Assembly: GCA_905479475.1 (NCBI GenBank)
Contig: CAJQMT010000011.1
Coordinates: forward strand, 1-64,000
Source of the DNA: an uncultured Flavobacteriaceae bacterium
GTDB lineage: Bacteria > Bacteroidota > Bacteroidia > Flavobacteriales > Flavobacteriaceae
Direction of reading: 5' to 3'
DNA length: 64,000 nt
Shown here: positions 63,828 through 64,000 of the stretch, piece by piece
Numbering within the stretch: the first letter of the stretch is position 1
How the letters are laid out: every line of letters begins with the position of its first letter
Notes under the pieces: generated by a model
What the model was told of the DNA's origin: nothing
The model's database searches: none
What the model saw: only the letters and a program-made list of their open reading frames with translations
Program-made: the position numbers and the translations under genes

Positions 63828-64000
63828 TTAAGAAGAAATTTTAGTAATGTTTGCATCACCCCACAAACCTTCAATGTCGTAAAATTCTCTAATTTGCTTC
63901 TGGAAGACATGTACCACCACATTTACGTAGTCAATAAGTACCCATTCCGCATTTGTTTCACCTTCCACATGCCATGCTTTTTCTTGGGCTTCTTTTCCAA
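63828..64000 (-). CDS. rsfS: Ribosome silencing factor RsfS, 5' end outside window
   Basis: The 57 C-terminal residues are in view (GKEAQEKAWHVEGETNAEWV, then LIDYVNVVVHVFQKQIREFY, ending IEGLWGDANITKISS), with the stop codon at 63828. The protein binds L14 and blocks subunit joining under starvation. Its 5' part continues past the window edge. Upstream of ftsH in the common Flavobacteriia order. Confidence 0.93.
   Translation of the reverse strand, partial: GKEAQEKAWHVEGETNAEWVLIDYVNVVVHVFQKQIREFYDIEGLWGDANITKISS

Noticed and set aside
1-64000. CRISPR arrays, IS elements, prophage or rRNA genes
   Set aside because: No regularly spaced repeats, transposase, integrase or rRNA sequence was found on either strand.

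Overview
The window is an AT-rich, gene-dense chromosomal segment of a member of the Bacteroidota, most likely a marine Flavobacteriaceae species. The evidence is the gliding gene gldI, Bacteroidota-type promoters (TAnnTTTG -7 boxes) ahead of many genes, starts without Shine-Dalgarno sequences, a CrtYcd/CrtZ zeaxanthin pathway, split transketolase, a GldI-FKBP-CYP/FKBP lipoprotein cluster and several family-typical proteins of unknown function. There is no phage, IS element or CRISPR array.

Layout. 1-8.7 kb: an unknown lipoprotein and a beta-barrel protein, an esterase with a dihydroorotase-like protein that lacks its metal ligands, LolD, SucC, GcvT. 7.3-13.7 kb (minus strand): threonine operon thrA-thrB-thrC, preceded by a leader that encodes a 12-residue peptide with five threonines, and then lysA. 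13.9-20.4 kb: pepT, ribosomal operon rpsF-rpsR-rplI, a DUF6495-type gene, TrmH-like methylase, folD, ffh. 20.4-30.4 kb: two MsrB proteins, M48 and M1 peptidases, UMF1-type transporter, ndk, NrnA-type DHH phosphoesterase followed by three lipoprotein prolyl isomerases (GldI, an FKBP with a duplicated N-terminal domain, a cyclophilin-FKBP fusion), and a Nudix hydrolase preceded by a 52-residue ORF. 30.6-36.5 kb: GNAT/FemAB-like and membrane hydrolase genes, tRNA-Val(UAC), an XRE regulator with a membrane partner, a PorT-like barrel, the C-terminal half of transketolase alone, Maf. 36.5-45.5 kb: smpB, a frameshifted ~597-codon gene, long-form dapD, a thioesterase, miaA, an ACT-type protein divergent from lysC, ferredoxin, ychF. 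45.6-51.5 kb: pyruvate dehydrogenase E2 and E1-alpha, gcvP. 51.6-58.8 kb: UbiA-like protein, then a tight seven-gene plus-strand operon (SRPBCC, photolyase, CarH-type MerR/B12 regulator, crtI, crtB, crtZ, crtYcd). 58.7-64 kb (minus strand): YceI, acyl-CoA-binding protein, Psd, CdsA, LUD protein, FtsH, RsfS (cut by the window end).

How it works together. Aspartate-family synthesis is well represented (lysC, thrA, thrB, thrC, dapD, lysA, plus an ACT protein), with probable threonine attenuation. The carotenoid operon reads as a light-response unit: the regulator keeps the cobalamin-binding residues known from CarH, a dyad overlaps the promoter -7 box, and the photolyase repairs UV damage while CrtI/B/Ycd/Z can make zeaxanthin from GGPP. 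The right end couples membrane lipid synthesis to membrane protein quality control. The best candidates for new biology are the threonine leader, the predicted CarH operator and operon, the UbiA-like protein missing its first Asp motif, the frameshifted gene and the metal-less dihydroorotase.
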